Assembly: GCA_024138025.1 (NCBI GenBank)
Contig: JAMXBD010001377.1
Span: forward strand, 62,001-126,000
Source: Combretum micranthum
Taxonomy: Eukaryota; Streptophyta; Magnoliopsida; Myrtales; Combretaceae
Length of the DNA stretch: 64,000 nucleotides
Direction: 5' to 3'
How positions within the stretch are numbered: the stretch's first letter is position 1; each line of letters starts with the position of its first letter. A program made the translations under genes and the position numbers. Positions 62,401 to 64,000 of this stretch are shown one piece after another. The notes beneath the pieces are model-generated. The model saw nothing but the letters and a program-made list of their open reading frames with translations, made no database searches and was not told the origin of the DNA.

Positions 62401-64000
62401 TTTTCCTAATCATATAACTTTCCTCCAATGCTGGACATTTCAACTTCATGTCTACACATATACGTAACAAAATGTGTTGATAGTTTAGGAGTTACCTTGG
62501 CTTGAAGTAGAAACGGATTCCTAACTCCCTTCCTTAGTAATAAATCAAACCTATATCAAAGGTTGATTGATGACTTTCTAGCTAAATTATAAGTTAGCTA
62601 CTTTAACTAAATTTTCTTTCCTTGTTGAGCTTGAGTTCTAGCTTGGATCTATGGTAAACCAAGGCTATTTAACTTGGTTTTTGATGTTGTTTGAAAGAGG
62701 GAATTGATGTTTTTGGATGTGGTTGATGCTTGGATAGGATATAGGAAATAAGACATGGGTTATATCTTGTTTTAGAGTTCCTTCAATATTGTCTAAATGA
62801 AGGAATTGGTGAAGAAAAGTGGCTGTTCATTTTTCCTTTTGTAGCTAAGATTTCAACTTGTTTTTGTAGAGATTTTGAGTTAATTTAGTGTCTAACTTAA
62901 GGCTATATATATGTACTAAGGTTAGGCTTAAGTTAGGAGGCTAAAGAGAGTGTTTTGGGCTTAGGAATAACTCAAATTTGCAGCTGGAATTTTGGATACG
63001 AATTTAGTAAATTTTGGTGACGAATTTTGACTTGTGTTTTGACAGATTTTTGTAGTTGTTTAAAGGATATTTATGGGGTTTTTTTGCTAGTAAATTAAGG
63101 CTATTAAATAGTGGTTTATCTGGTGTATTTGTAGTACAAGTTGGCTGAGGAAAATCGGAGCAAATGAAGGATTATAGATCATGTTCCAGCTGTTGTTCTC
63201 GGGTGAGAATTATGGTGCGAATTTGAGAATGATTTTTGGACGAATTTGTATGAAATTTGTGGCTAATTTCAAGGGGCATTAATTGTATTTGTTTGCTAGT
63301 TATTTAAGGTCATTTATGTGTATAAATTAGGGGCTCAACTTGCAAAAAGAATTGGGTCAAAAGTTAAGCTAAATCAGAGGTTGAAATTGTAATTTCTGTT
63401 GCAGTTTTTTGTTGCTGTTTTCCACCCGCTGCAGCATCTTCAACGTGGATTTGGACAAGGTTTTGGAGCTTTGTTTGATTTTCATTTGAGCTGGATTTCT
63501 TCTTTATTTAATGGAGATCCTAGCTGGTAATTTGTGGTTGGTTTGGATATTATTTTCATGTTGAAAACTTAGCTCAAATGTGAACATATTTCTTGTTATT
63601 TTCCTCTTACTATTACTGTCATTTTCATTGAATAATTTATCTAAATTTTGCAAGTTGGGGACATGAATTAATGAAGAATCAGTAGCCATTTTCTCCCTTT
63701 GTGCAGCCGATATTTTTGAAGATTTGGACCATATTTGAATTTGTTTTGTGTTGTTGTCCTCATGTCACTTTCACTTGGAAATTGGGAGCTCAAATGGTGC
63801 AAATTGGAGGCATCAAATGCTGCAAAGTGCTGGACGATTTTCCCTTGGTGTTGCAGCAGCCGTGATCGTTGATTTGGTCATGGATGCGCATGGAGTGGTC
63901 TTGATTTTTCAATTTCTCCAGCCAAACTCCCCATCCTGCTCGTGGAGACATCCATCTCTAATTCACGTAGAGAATGAAGACTCCTTTGCTCAAAGTTTGC
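59415..64000 (-). mobile_element. F2-2 LTR, U5 to U3 (runs off the window)
   Basis: The U5 end TGTCATGACTC begins at 59415 (TSD candidate ATAAG, 59410-59414). The segment aligns with F2-1 in reverse: the CACCTGTGATCCTTGCTAAA stretch at about 60519 mirrors the same region of F2-1 near 24450-24480, and the TATA-like box at 62904-62912 mirrors 22388-22399. By comparison with F2-1, over 1 kb is missing to the right. Its AT-rich tract is at 61080-61380. No protein is recognised. Confidence 0.82.

Noticed and set aside
1..64000. A host protein-coding gene, a resistance gene or an RNA gene
   Set aside because: I looked for conserved motifs on both strands, and only gag and integrase pieces were recognisable; all other sequence is accounted for by LTRs.

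Overview
The window is plant nuclear DNA, most likely from an angiosperm with a large, AT-rich, retrotransposon-dominated genome. The evidence is Ty3/gypsy gag and integrase remnants, a primer-binding site complementary to initiator-Met tRNA, and TG...CA long terminal repeats with 5-bp target-site duplications (TSDs). I see no host gene, tRNA, rRNA or CRISPR array. The species cannot be named from the sequence. Nearly all short open frames here lie inside LTRs and show no recognisable protein.

Almost every base can be assigned to about 18 nested LTR insertions in four families. Labels are mine. F1 (14 copies) has LTRs of about 3.3-4.5 kb that start TGTAAACCCC and end GGGGCGTGACA. F2 (2 copies) has LTRs of about 5.7 kb that start TGTAATCCCCCC and end GAGGTGTGACA. 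F3 (2 copies) starts TGTAAAGACCC and ends in ATTTCA. F4 (1 copy) is a 2.6-kb LTR that starts TGTAGACACCC and carries a minisatellite.

Layout. 1-14550 is the right flank of a six-level nest of F1 LTRs: F1-6 contains F1-5, which contains F1-4, then F1-3, F1-1 and F1-2. The left halves of all but F1-2 lie outside the window. 14551-14935 is unassigned. 14936-51774 is one F1 solo LTR (F1-7) blown apart by two insertions. The first is F1-8 (16297-37158), itself split by F2-1 (which contains F1-9), F1-10 and F1-11. The second is F3-1 (37303-49589), which holds a broken gag and a truncated F1-12 element (LTR, PBS, leader, gag-like frame), with F4 inserted in it. 51775-52168 is a dead integrase fragment. 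52169-64000 is a right-open nest: F1-13 contains F1-14, which contains F3-2, which contains F2-2. TSDs prove the joins of F1-2, F1-9, F2-1, F1-8, F1-11, F3-1 and F4 exactly, and that of F1-7 with one mismatch.

Nothing here works together as a pathway. The only protein-coding traces are two gag-type frames (38463-39611 and 42600-43343) and one integrase piece (51829-52168), all defective. The most interesting signals are shared by the F1 LTRs: a TATA box unusually far upstream in the LTR, a conserved GTAA splice-donor-like motif 100-215 bp after it, a ~95-bp block retained in 12 copies, and two sharply distinct U3 length classes.
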